From the NCBI GenBank assembly GCA_026954015.1, contig JAIXLP010000048.1, positions 74,387 to 138,386 of the forward strand: a stretch of 64,000 nt of DNA, read 5' to 3'. Each line of letters opens with the position of its first letter. Position 1 is the first letter of the stretch. The position numbers and the translations under genes were made by a program. Origin of the DNA: Burkholderiales bacterium. GTDB taxonomy: Bacteria; Pseudomonadota; Gammaproteobacteria; Burkholderiales; Burkholderiaceae_C. Positions 24,909 through 36,023 of this stretch are shown here, piece by piece. The notes under the pieces were generated by a model, which saw nothing but the letters and a program-made list of their open reading frames with translations, did not search any database and had not been told where the DNA came from.

Positions 24909-27485
24909 ATGCACATCCTTCGCACCCGCGCGCTGCGCGGCCCCAACCTCTGGACCCGCAGTACCGCGCTGGAAACCATCGTGCACTGCGAGGCCGATGA
25001 ACACGACATCGCGGCGCTGCCCGGCTTCGAGGATCGGCTGCGCGCGCGCTTTCCGCAGATCGGCGCACTCGCGCCGCACGGCGCGGAGCAGCCCGTCGCG
25101 CTCGCCCACGTGCTCGAGGTGGGGGCCCGCCAGTTGCAGGCGCAGGCGGGCTGTCGCGTCACCTTCAGCCGCACGCACGAGACGGTGGAGCCGGGCACCT
25201 ACCAGGTCGTCGTCGAATACACCGAGGAAGACGTGGGCCGGCAGGCGATGGCGCAGGCCGAGCAACTGGTGCGCGCGGCGCTTGCCGACACCGCCTACGA
25301 CGCCCCGGCGGCGATCGCCGCCCTGCGCGAGCTCGACCAGGAAGTGCGCATGGGCCCGTCCACGCGCAACATCATCGACGCGGCGGTGGCGCGGGGCATC
25401 CCGTACCGGCGCCTGACCAGCGGCTCGCTGGTGCAGCTCGGCTGGGGCGTGAAGGCGCGGCGCATCCAGGCGGCGGAGCTCGACGCCACGAGCGCCGTGG
25501 CCGAATCGATCGCGCAGGACAAGGACCTCACCAAGCGCCTGCTGCACGCCGCCGGCGTGCCCGTGCCGCTGGGCCGCCCCGTCGCCGACGTGGAAGACGC
25601 CTGGGCGCTGGCGCAGGAGGTCGGCATGCCCGTGGTGGTCAAACCGCAGGACGGCAACCAGGGCAAGGGCGTGACGGTGAACATCACGACGCGCGCGCAG
25701 CTTGAGGCCGCCTACGCGACGGCGCTCGAATACAGCGGCGAGGTGATGGTCGAGCGGTTCCTGCCAGGGCACGACTTTCGCCTGCTCGTCGTGGGCGAGC
25801 AGATGGTGGCCGCGGCGCGGCGCGAGCCGCCGCAGGTGCTGGGCGACGGCGTGCACACGATCGCGCAGCTCGTGGACCTCGTCAACCAGGATCCGCGCCG
25901 CGGCAGCGGCCACGCGAGCGCGCTCACCAAAATCCGGCTCGACGAGATCGCGCTCGCGCGCCTGACCGGCGAAGGGCTCACGCCCGAGTCCGTGCCCGCG
26001 CAGGGCCAGCGCATCGTGCTGCGCCACAACGCCAACCTCTCCACCGGCGGCAGCGCCACCGACGTGACCGACGACGTGCACCCCGAGATCGCGGCGCGCG
26101 CGGTCGAGGCGGCGCAGACCATAGGCCTGCACATCTGCGGCGTGGACGTGATCTGCGAATCCATGCTCAAACCGCTGGAAGAGCAAGGCGGCGGCATCGT
26201 CGAGGTGAACGCCGCGCCGGGTCTGCGCATGCACCTCTCGCCCTCGTACGGCAAGCCGCGCAACGTGGGCGCGCCCATGATCCATACGCTGTTCGCGCCC
26301 GGCGAGGACGGGCGCATCCCCGTCGTCGCCGTCACGGGCACCAACGGCAAGACCACGACCACGCGCCTCATCGCCCACCTGTTCGCCGCGCACGGCTGGA
26401 CCACCGCGATGACCAACACCGACGGCGTCTGGGTCGGCGGCCACCAGATCGACAGCGGCGACTGCTCCGGCCCCAAGAGCGCACGCAACGCCCTCGCCCA
26501 CCCCGATACCGAGGCGGCGGTGCTCGAATGCGCGCGCGGCGGCATCCTGCGCGAGGGGCTGGGCTTCGACCAGTGCCAGGTGGCCGTGGTCACCAACATC
26601 GGCGCGGGCGACCACCTGGGGCTGAACTACATCACCACGGTGGAAGACGTGGCGGTCCTCAAGCGCGTGATCGTGCAGAACGTCGCGCCCACGGGCTGGG
26701 CCGTGCTCAACGCGGCCGACCCGCACGTCGCGGCGATGGCGCACGCGTGCCCCGGCAAGGTGATCTTCTTCGCGCAGGACCGCCACCACCCGACCCTGGT
26801 CACGCACCGCGCGCGCGGCGGGCGCGTGATCTACGTGGACGAGGGCCGCATCGTCGCGGCCGAGGGTTCATGGCGCGAGACGCTGCCGCTGCGCGACATC
26901 GCGCTCACGCGCGGCGGCACGATCGCGTTCCAGGTAGAGAACGCGATGGCCGCCGTCGGCGCCGCCTGGGGCGTGGCGCTGCCGTGGGACACGGTGCGCC
27001 GGGGGCTGGCGGGCTTCATCAGCGACACCGGCAGCGCCCCTGGGCGCTTCAACGTCATGGACTACCACGGCGCCACCATCATCGCCGACTACGGCCACAA
27101 CCCCGACGCGATCCGCGCGCTGGTGCAGGCCACGCAGGGCATGCCGGGCAAGCGCCGCGGCGTCGTCATCAGCGGCGCCGGCGACCGGCGCGACCAGGAC
27201 ATCAGCGAGCAGACGCACATCCTGGGCAGCAGCTTCGACGACGTCATCCTCTACCAGGACGCCTGCCAGCGCGGGCGCGCCGACGGCGAGGTGCTCAGGC
27301 TCCTGCACCAGGGCCTGCAGGGCGCGAGCCGCGCGAGCTACGTCACCGAGATCCACGGCGAATTCATCGCCATCGACCACGCGCTGGCGCGCCTGCAGGC
27401 GGGGGACCTGTGCCTGATCCTCGTCGACCAGGTCGAGGAGTCGCTTGCGCATCTGCAAAAGCGCTGCGCGGAGCCGCACCTGTGA
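24909..27485 (+). CDS. cphA: Cyanophycin synthetase CphA
   Basis: An 858-residue bifunctional enzyme that builds the storage polymer multi-L-arginyl-poly-L-aspartate, using ATP to add Asp to the backbone and Arg to its side chains. It has an N-terminal domain (to about 160), ATP-grasp (about 165-465, with VVKPQDGNQGKGVTV and EVNAAPGLRMHLSPSYG), and a Mur-ligase-like domain with an intact P-loop ([12 protein letters not shown], about 475) and ADYGHNPDAI. Its length is normal for the family. No cyanophycinase (cphB) or isoaspartyl dipeptidase is in the window. Confidence 0.94.
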   Translation: MHILRTRALRGPNLWTRSTALETIVHCEADEHDIAALPGFEDRLRARFPQIGALAPHGAEQPVALAHVLEVGARQLQAQAGCRVTFSRTHETVEPGTYQVVVEYTEEDVGRQAMAQAEQLVRAALADTAYDAPAAIAALRELDQEVRMGPSTRNIIDAAVARGIPYRRLTSGSLVQLGWGVKARRIQAAELDATSAVAESIAQDKDLTKRLLHAAGVPVPLGRPVADVEDAWALAQEVGMPVVVKPQDGNQGKGVTVNITTRAQLEAAYATALEYSGEVMVERFLPGHDFRLLVVGEQMVAAARREPPQVLGDGVHTIAQLVDLVNQDPRRGSGHASALTKIRLDEIALARLTGEGLTPESVPAQGQRIVLRHNANLSTGGSATDVTDDVHPEIAARAVEAAQTIGLHICGVDVICESMLKPLEEQGGGIVEVNAAPGLRMHLSPSYGKPRNVGAPMIHTLFAPGEDGRIPVVAVTGTNGKTTTTRLIAHLFAAHGWTTAMTNTDGVWVGGHQIDSGDCSGPKSARNALAHPDTEAAVLECARGGILREGLGFDQCQVAVVTNIGAGDHLGLNYITTVEDVAVLKRVIVQNVAPTGWAVLNAADPHVAAMAHACPGKVIFFAQDRHHPTLVTHRARGGRVIYVDEGRIVAAEGSWRETLPLRDIALTRGGTIAFQVENAMAAVGAAWGVALPWDTVRRGLAGFISDTGSAPGRFNVMDYHGATIIADYGHNPDAIRALVQATQGMPGKRRGVVISGAGDRRDQDISEQTHILGSSFDDVILYQDACQRGRADGEVLRLLHQGLQGASRASYVTEIHGEFIAIDHALARLQAGDLCLILVDQVEESLAHLQKRCAEPHL

Positions 27486-27547
27486 CGCGACCGCATGCAA
27501 GCCCGTGTGAGAAGATGGCCTGCCGGAGCACCACCCACCCACCTGCC

Positions 27548-28027
27548 ATGCGTCTTCCCCTCGCAGCCTGTGCCCTGCTGCTCGCCAGCGGCGCGGCGTT
27601 CGCCGTCTCGGGCGAGAAGATCGGCAGCGTCGATACCGCGTTCCAGTGGCTGGGGCGCGACCACGACGTCCTCGTCGAGGCCTACGACGACCCCAAGGTG
27701 CACGGCATCACGTGCTACGTCTCGCGTGCGCGCACCGGGGGCGTGAAGGGCACGCTCGGTCTCGCGGAAGACCGCGCCGAGGCGTCGATCGCCTGCCGCC
27801 AGGTCGGCCCGGTCGCGTTCGACGCACCGCTCAGGCAGCAGGAGCAGGTCTTCAGCGAGCGCATCTCCCTCGTCTTCAAGCGCCTGCGTGTGGTGCGCAT
27901 GGTCGACGAGAAGCGCAACACGCTCGTCTACCTCACCTACTCGGACAAGCTCATCGACGGCTCGCCGCAGAACAGCGTGACCGCCGTGCCCGTCGCCCCG
28001 GCGACGCCGATACCACTCAAGCGCTGA
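27548..28027 (+). CDS. creA: CreA family protein
   Basis: A 159-residue exported protein. Its signal peptide covers about residues 1-19 (LLLASGAAFA). The mature part matches CreA of Escherichia coli (EKIGSVDTAFQWLGRDHDVLVEAYDDPKVHGITCYVSRA, then LVYLTYSDKLIDGSPQNSVTAVPV). CreA is widespread but its function is unknown. The start is an ATG 62 bp after cphA. The 3' end converges on lpxC with only 3 bp between the stop codons and no terminator in between. Confidence 0.85.
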   Translation: MRLPLAACALLLASGAAFAVSGEKIGSVDTAFQWLGRDHDVLVEAYDDPKVHGITCYVSRARTGGVKGTLGLAEDRAEASIACRQVGPVAFDAPLRQQEQVFSERISLVFKRLRVVRMVDEKRNTLVYLTYSDKLIDGSPQNSVTAVPVAPATPIPLKR

Positions 28028-28030
28028 AGC

Positions 28031-28954
28031 TCACCACGCCGCCGCGGGTTTGGCGAAACCTGCCGGGGCCTCGCGCTCGTGCGCGAACTGCACGTATTCC
28101 CACGCATCGGGCTCGGCCAGCAGCGCGCGCAGCAGCCGGTTGTTGAGCGCGTGGCCGCTGCGAAACGCGCTGTAGGCCGCCAGCAGCGGATGGCCGAGCA
28201 GGTACAGGTCGCCCATCGCATCCAGAATCTTGTGCCGCGCGAACTCCGCGTCGTAGCGCAGGCCGTCGCTGTTGAGCACCTTGTAGTCGTCCATGACGAT
28301 CGCGTTGTCCAGCCCCCCGCCCAGGGCCAGACCGTTGGCGCGCAGCATCTCCACGTCCTTGGTGAAGCCGAAGGTGCGCGCGCGCGCGATGTCGCGCGCG
28401 TAGTTGCCGCTTCCGAGGTCAAACTCGGCGCACTGTCCGGTCGAATCGACTGCGGGGTGCGCGAAATCGATCTCGAAGCGCAGCGTGTAGCCGTGAAACG
28501 GCGCAAGCCGCGCCCACTTGAGCTGGTGGCCCTCGCCCTCGCGCACCTCGACGGCGCGCTTGACGCGCACGAAGCGCCGCGCCGCCGGCTGCAGCGCTAT
28601 GCCCGCGCTCTGCAGCAGGAACACGAACGACGCCGAGGAACCGTCGAGGATGGGCACCTCTTCGGCGGTGATGTCCACGTAGAGGTTGTCCAGCCCCAGG
28701 CCCGCGCAGGCGGACATCAGGTGCTCCACCGTGTGCACCTTGGCCCCGCCCGCGCCGATGGTGGACGCCATGCGGGTATCGACCACCGCCTGCGCGCTGA
28801 CCGCGATCTCCACCGGCTCGGGCAGATCGACGCGACGAAAGACGATGCCGGTATCAGGCGGCGCCGGGCGCAGCGTGAGCTCCACCCGCTGGCCGCTGTG
28901 CAGCCCCACGCCAACCGAGCGCGTCAACGTCCTGATCGTGCGTTGCTGGAGCAT
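28031..28954 (-). CDS. lpxC: UDP-3-O-acyl-N-acetylglucosamine deacetylase LpxC
   Basis: A 307-residue zinc enzyme that performs the committed step of lipid A synthesis in the cytoplasm. Zinc ligands are His78 (HTVEHLMSA), His and Asp in [11 protein letters not shown], and the general base is Glu77. The [13 protein letters not shown] motif near the C-terminus is typical. It is the last gene of the dcw cluster, 92 bp after ftsZ, and probably has its own promoter or read-through from ftsZ. Confidence 0.95.
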   Translation of the reverse strand: MLQQRTIRTLTRSVGVGLHSGQRVELTLRPAPPDTGIVFRRVDLPEPVEIAVSAQAVVDTRMASTIGAGGAKVHTVEHLMSACAGLGLDNLYVDITAEEVPILDGSSASFVFLLQSAGIALQPAARRFVRVKRAVEVREGEGHQLKWARLAPFHGYTLRFEIDFAHPAVDSTGQCAEFDLGSGNYARDIARARTFGFTKDVEMLRANGLALGGGLDNAIVMDDYKVLNSDGLRYDAEFARHKILDAMGDLYLLGHPLLAAYSAFRSGHALNNRLLRALLAEPDAWEYVQFAHEREAPAGFAKPAAAW

Positions 28955-29023
28955 CGGCCGATTTTAGATGCGCCGGGCCCGGGCCAGCGGACGCCGCGCA
29001 GGGGCCGCCCCACCGCGCCCGCG

Positions 29024-29040
29024 GCGCCTCGGGGAGGCGC
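29024..29040 (-). terminator. Hairpin just after ftsZ
   Basis: A perfect 7-bp stem (GCGCCTC/GAGGCGC) with a 3-base loop lies six bases past the ftsZ stop. No U-rich run follows, so it is more likely a partial attenuator or an mRNA 3'-end stabiliser than a full terminator before lpxC. Confidence 0.35.
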
Positions 29041-29046
29041 TCCGCT

Positions 29047-30249
29047 TCAATCGGCCTGCTTGCGCAGGAAGGCCGGTATTTCCAGCTCGTCCATGCCGCC
29101 GGAGGACATCGCGTCGACGCGTGCGGTGGCCTGCGAGCGATTGGTGCGCCAGACGCTGGGCACGGCCATGCTCGCGTAGTCGCCGCGCGCCATCGAGCCC
29201 GTCATCGTCGCCGGGGTGTAGGGCAGGTTGTCGGTGCCGGTGCGCTGCTGGCCGCCCTGCACCACCTGCATGTTCTGGCGGCGCGCGGCGGCGTGCGACA
29301 GGCCTGTGGCCACAACGGTCACGCGGATGTTGTCGCCGAGCGTGTCGTCGTAGGCGGCGCCGAAGATCACATGCGCGTCGGGCGAGGCGTAGGCGTTGAT
29401 CGTGCTCATCGCCAGACGCGATTCGGCGAGCTTGAGGCTGCCCTTGCTCGCGGTGACCAGCACCAGCACGCCCTTGGCGCCCGAGAGGTCTATGCCTTCG
29501 AGCAGAGGGCAGGCGATGGCCTGTTCGGCGGCGATGCGCGCGCGGTCGGGCCCGTTGGCGGTGGCGGTGCCCATCATGGCCTTGCCGGGCTCGCCCATGA
29601 CGGTGCGCACATCCTCGAAGTCGACGTTGATCTGGCCGTACTCGTTGATGATCTCGGCGATGCCGCCCACGGCGTTCTTGAGCACGTCGTTGGCGTGCGA
29701 GAACGCCTCCTCCTGCGTGATGTCATCGCCCAGCACCTCGAGCAGCTTCTCGTTGAGGATCACGATCAGCGAATCGACGTTGGCTTCGAGCTCGAGCAGG
29801 CCCTCGTCGGCGTTCTTCATGCGCCGGCTGCCTTCCCAGGCGAACGGCTTGGTGACGACGCCCACGGTGAGAATGCCCATCTCCTTGGCCACCTTGGCGA
29901 TCACGGGCGCCGCGCCCGTGCCGGTGCCGCCGCCCATGCCCGCGGTGATGAAGAGCATGTGCGCGCCGGCGATCGCCTGGCGGATGTCCTCCTCGGCCAG
30001 CTCGGCGGCCTCGCGCGCCTTCTCGGGCTTGCTGCCCGCGCCCAGGCCGTTGTTGCCCAGTTGCACCGAACGGTGCGCCGAGCTGCGCAACAGCGCCTGC
30101 GAATCGGTGTTGGCGCAGACGAACTCCACGCCCTGCACGCCACGCGTGATCATGTGCTCGACGGCGTTGCCGCCGCCTCCGCCGACGCCGATCACCTTGA
30201 TCTGCGTGCCCTGGTTGAATTCTTCGGTCTCGATCATTTCGATGGCCAT
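29047..30249 (-). CDS. ftsZ: Cell division GTPase FtsZ
   Basis: A 400-residue tubulin homologue that forms the Z ring. The GTP-binding domain has KVIGVGGGGGNAVEHM and the tubulin signature GGGTGTGAAP; the T7 loop is NVDFEDVRTVM. A C-terminal linker is followed by the conserved tail DELEIPAFLRKQAD, which binds FtsA and ZipA. The ATG is preceded by CAGGAG. A 159-bp gap separates it from ftsA and may carry an ftsZ promoter (TTGATC, 17 bases, TTTCAT is the best pair I see, and it is weak). Confidence 0.97.
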   Translation of the reverse strand: MAIEMIETEEFNQGTQIKVIGVGGGGGNAVEHMITRGVQGVEFVCANTDSQALLRSSAHRSVQLGNNGLGAGSKPEKAREAAELAEEDIRQAIAGAHMLFITAGMGGGTGTGAAPVIAKVAKEMGILTVGVVTKPFAWEGSRRMKNADEGLLELEANVDSLIVILNEKLLEVLGDDITQEEAFSHANDVLKNAVGGIAEIINEYGQINVDFEDVRTVMGEPGKAMMGTATANGPDRARIAAEQAIACPLLEGIDLSGAKGVLVLVTASKGSLKLAESRLAMSTINAYASPDAHVIFGAAYDDTLGDNIRVTVVATGLSHAAARRQNMQVVQGGQQRTGTDNLPYTPATMTGSMARGDYASMAVPSVWRTNRSQATARVDAMSSGGMDELEIPAFLRKQAD

Positions 30250-30408
30250 GTGCGTGCTCCTGGATGGGTAATGAAAACTGCGATGAAGGACTGGATCAAG
30301 AAAACCGTGAAGGCCCGCGCGCGGGCGGAGGGCCGGTGCTGCGCCATCGGCCGCGGCGGGGGTGGGCGGGCCCGGCACGCGCAGGCCGGGGAATGCAATG
30401 CACCATGG

Positions 30409-31638
30409 TCAGAAATTTCCCACGATGAAGTCCTTGAAGCGGCCGAACGCGGTCTTCATCGAGCCGCTGCGCGCCGCCACCTTCAGGCCGCGCATGCGCG
30501 CCAGGCGCGCCTCTTCGAGCAGGCCCATGACGGTGGCCGCGCGCGGCTGCGCCACCATGTCGGCGAGCGCGCCGCTGTAGTGCGGCAGGCCCCGGCGCAC
30601 GGGCTTGAGGAAGATGTCCTCGCCGAGTTCGACCATGCCAGGCATGACGCTGGAGCCGCCCGTGAGCACGATGCCCGAGGAGAGCACCTCCTCGAAGCCC
30701 GAGTCGCGGATCACCTGCTGCACGAGCTGAAAGATCTCTTCCACGCGCGGCTCGATCACGCCCGCGAGCACCTGGCGCGTGAGCATGCGCGGGCCGCGGT
30801 CGCCCAGGCCCGGCACCTCCACCTGCGCCTCGGGGTCGGCGAGCAGCTGCTTGGCGCAGCCGTTCTCGACCTTGATGTCCTCGGCGTCCTTGGTGGGCGT
30901 CCTGAGCGCCATTGCGATGTCGCTCGTGATGAGGTCGCCCGCGATCGGCAGCACCGCCGTGTGGCGGATCGCGCCGCCGGTGAAGATGGCGATGTCGGTG
31001 GTGCCCGCGCCGATGTCCACCACCGCCACGCCCAGCTCGCGCTCGTCGTCGGTGAGTACCGCCTGGCTGCTGGCGAGCGGGTTGAGCAGGAGCTGCTCGA
31101 CTTCCAGCCCGCAGCGGCGCACGCACTTGATGATGTTCTCGGCCGCGGCCTGCGCGCCGGTGACGATGTGCACCTTGGCCTCCAGGCGGATGCCGCTCAT
31201 GCCTATGGGCTCGCGCACCTCCTGGCCGTCGATCACGAATTCCTGCGGCTCCACGAGCAGCAGCCGCTGGTCGCTGGAGATGTTCACGGCCTTGGCGGTC
31301 TCGACCACGCGCGCCACGTCGGCCTGGCTCACCTCCTTGTCCTTGACGGCGACCATGCCGCTGGAATTGAGGCCGCGGATGTGGCTGCCGGTGATGCCGG
31401 TATAGACGCGCTGGATCTTGCAGTCGGCGATGAGCTCGGCCTCCTTCAGCGCCTGCTGGATGCTGTGCACCGTGGCCTCGATGTTGACCACCGCGCCACG
31501 CTTGAGGCCGTTGGACGGCGCCACGCCCAGCCCCGCGAGCTTGAGCGCGCCGTCGGGCAGCACCTCGGCGACGGCCGCCATGACCTTGGCGGTGCCGATG
31601 TCCAGCCCCACGATGACGTCTTTGATTTCCCTTGGCAT
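30409..31638 (-). CDS. ftsA: Cell division protein FtsA
   Basis: A 409-residue actin-family ATPase that tethers FtsZ to the membrane. It shows VGLDIGTAKVMAAVAE (phosphate 1), VVDIGAGTTDIAIFTGG (phosphate 2) and IVLTGGSSVMPGM (adenosine site), with the 1C domain between. The C-terminus ends in an amphipathic membrane-targeting helix (AFGRFKDFIVGNF). It lies 12 bp downstream of ftsQ. Confidence 0.97.
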   Translation of the reverse strand: MPREIKDVIVGLDIGTAKVMAAVAEVLPDGALKLAGLGVAPSNGLKRGAVVNIEATVHSIQQALKEAELIADCKIQRVYTGITGSHIRGLNSSGMVAVKDKEVSQADVARVVETAKAVNISSDQRLLLVEPQEFVIDGQEVREPIGMSGIRLEAKVHIVTGAQAAAENIIKCVRRCGLEVEQLLLNPLASSQAVLTDDERELGVAVVDIGAGTTDIAIFTGGAIRHTAVLPIAGDLITSDIAMALRTPTKDAEDIKVENGCAKQLLADPEAQVEVPGLGDRGPRMLTRQVLAGVIEPRVEEIFQLVQQVIRDSGFEEVLSSGIVLTGGSSVMPGMVELGEDIFLKPVRRGLPHYSGALADMVAQPRAATVMGLLEEARLARMRGLKVAARSGSMKTAFGRFKDFIVGNF

Positions 31639-31650
31639 GGCTGTGTGGTC

Positions 31651-32475
31651 CTACCCTCGTTGGTGATTGCGCGCGCTCGTGCGCGGGGCCTGCGGGCGCG
31701 GCGCGTCGCCGCTTACCGTGGTGACGCCCTTCAGGCGCAGTGCGTAGCCGCTGGCGTAGCGCAGGTCGGCGTATTCGAGCTGGTCGATGCGCCGCCCCTG
31801 CTGCTGCGCCACGCGCGCGAGCGTGTCCGTCAGGCGCCGCGCGCGCGTGAGCAGCAACGGCGCATCGCCGCTGCCGAGCTCGACCTGCGCGCCGCTCGCC
31901 AGCAGCGCGCGCCAGCTACCGTGCTCGCTGAGCGTGAGCGTGTCGATCGGCGCGCCCAGCGCCGAGAGCGCGGGGGCGATCTGCCCCAGCATCGCGAGCA
32001 TCTGCGCCGACTGCTCAGGCGCGCCGCGCAGGCGCGGCAGGCCGCTGTCCTCCAGGCCGCTCGCATCGGCCTCGAAGACTTCGCCCTCGCGGTTCACGAG
32101 CGCGTCGCCGCCGGGCTCGCCCCAGTACGCCGCCACGCGCTGCTCGGTCAGGCGCACGCGCAGCGTACCGGGGAATTCGCGCTGCACCCGCGCGCTCTTG
32201 ACCCAGGGCAGTTGCTCGAAGGCCTGGCGCACCGCCTGCAGATCGACGGTGAAGAAGTTGCCCGCCAGGCGCGGCCCCACGTCGGCGCGCAGTTGCGCCG
32301 CGCTGGTGTGCGCAAGCTCGCCTTCGACGCTCACGCGCGTGAGCGCGAACACCGGCGCGCGCGCCACCCAACTGCCCAGCACCACCACCGCCGCGACGAC
32401 GCAGCCCAGCAGCAGCACCGCCGCCGTCCAGTTCATGAGGCGGATGTCGATGGGCAGTGGCAGCGGCGCGCTCAT
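31651..32475 (-). CDS. ftsQ: Cell division protein FtsQ
   Basis: A 274-residue bitopic divisome protein. One membrane helix lies at about residues 16-37, a POTRA domain at about 44-113 ([24 protein letters not shown]), and the beta domain follows. It recruits FtsL and FtsB. The start overlaps the ddl stop (ATGA). Confidence 0.93.
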   Translation of the reverse strand: MSAPLPLPIDIRLMNWTAAVLLLGCVVAAVVVLGSWVARAPVFALTRVSVEGELAHTSAAQLRADVGPRLAGNFFTVDLQAVRQAFEQLPWVKSARVQREFPGTLRVRLTEQRVAAYWGEPGGDALVNREGEVFEADASGLEDSGLPRLRGAPEQSAQMLAMLGQIAPALSALGAPIDTLTLSEHGSWRALLASGAQVELGSGDAPLLLTRARRLTDTLARVAQQQGRRIDQLEYADLRYASGYALRLKGVTTVSGDAPRPQAPRTSARNHQRG

Positions 32476-33445
32476 GCGACCTCCCTCCCCTGCCACGCGT
32501 CGAGCGACGCGCGCGCGAGGATCTGCAGGCACAGCTCCTCGTACGCCACGCCGCAGGCGCGCGCGGCCATGGGCACGAGCGAATGCCCGGTCATGCCGGG
32601 CGAGGTGTTGATTTCGAGCAAAAACGGCTGGCGGTCGGCCGCGCGCACCATGATGTCCGCGCGCGCCCAGCCGCGACAGCCAAGCGTGCGGTATGCCGCG
32701 AGCGACAGCTCCTGGATCGCGCGCTCCTCGTGCGCGGGCAGGCCGCTCGGGCAGTCGTAGCGCACCGCGTCGGTGAAGTATTTGTTCTGGAAGTCGTAGT
32801 TGCCGTCCGGCGCGATGATGCGGATGAGCGGCAGTGCCCGCGCATCCGCACCCTGCCCGACGAGCGCGCAGGTGGTCTCCTCGCCCGCGATGAACTGCTC
32901 GCACAGCACCTCGGGGTCGTGGCTGGCGGCGAGCCGGTAGGCCTGCCCGCATTCGGCGAGCGACGTGACCTTGGTCAGGCCCAGCGTGGAGCCTTCGCGC
33001 ACGGGCTTGACGATCATCGGCGCGCCCAGTTCGGTGAACGCCCGCGCCGCCTGCTCCGCGCCGGTCACGAGCCGCCAGTCGGGAGTGGCCAGGCCCTCGA
33101 CGCGCCAGATGCGCTTGGTCATGGTCTTGTCCATCGCGATCGCGGAGGCCATCACGCCGGGGCCGGTGTAGGGAATGCCGAGCAGCTCCAGCGCCCCCTG
33201 CACCGTGCCGTCCTCGCCGTGGCGGCCGTGCAGCGCGATGAAGCAGCGCGCAAAGCCCGCGTCGCGCAGCGCGCACAGCGGCTGCCCGGCGGTGTCGAAG
33301 GCGTGGGCATCGACGCCGCGCGCGCGCAGCGCCGCGAGCACGCCGCCGCCCGAGAGCAGCGAGATCTCGCGCTCGGCCGAGTCGCCGCCCATGAGCACCG
33401 CCACCTTGCCCAGCGCCGCGACGTCAATTTGTGAATCGAATAGGG

Positions 33446-33449
<4 letters not shown>
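32472..33449 (-). CDS. ddl: D-alanine--D-alanine ligase
   Basis: A 325-residue ATP-grasp enzyme that makes the D-Ala-D-Ala dipeptide used by MurF. It shows [61 protein letters not shown] and the metal site [18 protein letters not shown]. Its normal length and its place between murC and ftsQ are typical of ddlB. It has ATGA overlaps with murC and ftsQ. Confidence 0.96.
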
Positions 33450-34875
<1,426 letters not shown>

Positions 34876-34879
<4 letters not shown>

Positions 34880-34959
34880 GGCATCCGCCCCGCACGGCGC
34901 GCGTCGGCGGCGTGCCGCAGGTCCTCGACGAAGTGGATGTGGTGGATGAGGTGCTTCAT
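34876..34959 (-). CDS. 27-codon mini-ORF between murG and murC
   Basis: This frame starts at the duplicated murC ATG, reads [20 protein letters not shown] and ends seven codons later at a TGA that overlaps the true murC ATG. Its own ATG overlaps the murG stop. The peptide probably has no function of its own, but ribosomes finishing murG could translate it and pass on to murC by re-initiation. Whether it is translated is not known. Confidence 0.4.
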
Positions 34960-36023
34960 CCGGCCAGCTCCTCGCACGCCGCGACGATCTCGCGCGTGGC
35001 CTGCAGTTTTTGCATCTTTTTGGCCGCCAGCGCTTGCTGGACGAGCGCTGAACGCTCCCATTTTTGTATCATTTGGGCCAAGCCCTGCGGCGTGAGATCC
35101 GCCTGCTGCACGAGCCAGCCCGCGCCCGCGTCGACGAGCAGGCGCGCGTTCGTCGTCTGGTGGTCGTCCACCGCGAACGGATAGGGCACGAAGAGCGCCG
35201 CACAGCCCACGGCGGCGATCTCGGTGACGGTGCTTGCGCCCGCGCGGCAGATGAGCACGTCGGCGTCGGCATACGCCTGCGCCATCTCGGCGATGAAGGG
35301 CACGCAGTCGGCCTGCACGCCCGCCGCCGCGTAGTGGGCGCGCAGCGCGTCGATCTGCTTTTCGCCGCTCTGGTGCGTGACGACGGGGCGCTCGGCTTCG
35401 GGGATCAGCGCCAGCGCCTGCGGCACCACCTCGTTGAGCGCACGCGCCCCCAGGCTGCCTCCGACGACGAGCAGCTTGAGCGGCCCGCTGCGCCCCGCGA
35501 AACGCAGCTCGGGGTCGGGCTGCTCGGTGAACGCCGCGCGCAGCGGGTTGCCCACCCACTGGCCCTTCTTGAAGACGCCGGGAAAGGCGGTGAAGATGCG
35601 GTCCGCGACGCCCGCGAGCACCTTGTTGGCCAGCCCCGCCACGGAATTCTGCTCGTGCAGCACCAGCGGCCTGCCCGCGAGCACGGCCATCATGCCGCCC
35701 GGAAACGTCACGTAACCGCCCAGGCCCACGACCACGTCGGGCCGCACGCGGCGCACGACGGCCAGCGCCTGCCAGAACGCGACCAGGAGCCGCATCGGCA
35801 GCAGCGCGAGCGCCAGCAGGCCGTTGCGGCGCACGCCCGAAAAATCGATGGTCTCGAACGCGTAACCCTCGGGCGGCACGATGCGCGACTCCATGCTGCC
35901 GGGCGTGCCCAGCCAGTGCACGCGCCAGTCGCGCGCGCGCAGCGCCTGCGCCAGCGCCAGCCCTGGAAAGATATGGCCGCCGGTGCCGCCGGCCATGATG
36001 AGGGCGGTCTTGGGCCCACTCAT
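34956..36023 (-). CDS. murG: UDP-GlcNAc:lipid I N-acetylglucosaminyltransferase MurG
   Basis: A 355-residue GT-B glycosyltransferase on the inner face of the membrane that makes lipid II. It shows [61 protein letters not shown] and [13 protein letters not shown]. Residues of about 318-341 ([20 protein letters not shown]) are encoded by a copy of the dispersed repeat, in frame near the C-terminus. Both ends of the gene are flanked by duplicated junctions with mini-ORFs. Confidence 0.96.
   Translation of the reverse strand: MSGPKTALIMAGGTGGHIFPGLALAQALRARDWRVHWLGTPGSMESRIVPPEGYAFETIDFSGVRRNGLLALALLPMRLLVAFWQALAVVRRVRPDVVVGLGGYVTFPGGMMAVLAGRPLVLHEQNSVAGLANKVLAGVADRIFTAFPGVFKKGQWVGNPLRAAFTEQPDPELRFAGRSGPLKLLVVGGSLGARALNEVVPQALALIPEAERPVVTHQSGEKQIDALRAHYAAAGVQADCVPFIAEMAQAYADADVLICRAGASTVTEIAAVGCAALFVPYPFAVDDHQTTNARLLVDAGAGWLVQQADLTPQGLAQMIQKWERSALVQQALAAKKMQKLQATREIVAACEELAG
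35007..35074. repeat. Dispersed hairpin repeat, copy 5, in frame inside murG
   Basis: The pattern is TTTTTGGCCGCCAGCGCTTGC, a loop, then GAGCGCTGAACGCTCCCATTTTTG. The core CCAGCGCTTG is shared with copies at 19696 and 48197. It is read without a stop as part of the MurG C-terminal domain. Confidence 0.65.

Noticed and set aside
23502..26807. A 1,101-residue open frame on the minus strand across the cyanophycin genes
   Set aside because: It is antisense to cphA' and cphA and has the His/Arg/Ala-rich low-complexity composition of a high-GC shadow frame.
29293..32760. A 1,155-residue open frame on the plus strand across ftsZ, ftsA and ftsQ
   Set aside because: It is a shadow of conserved essential genes on the other strand, with repetitive Ala/Arg/His composition and no domain.
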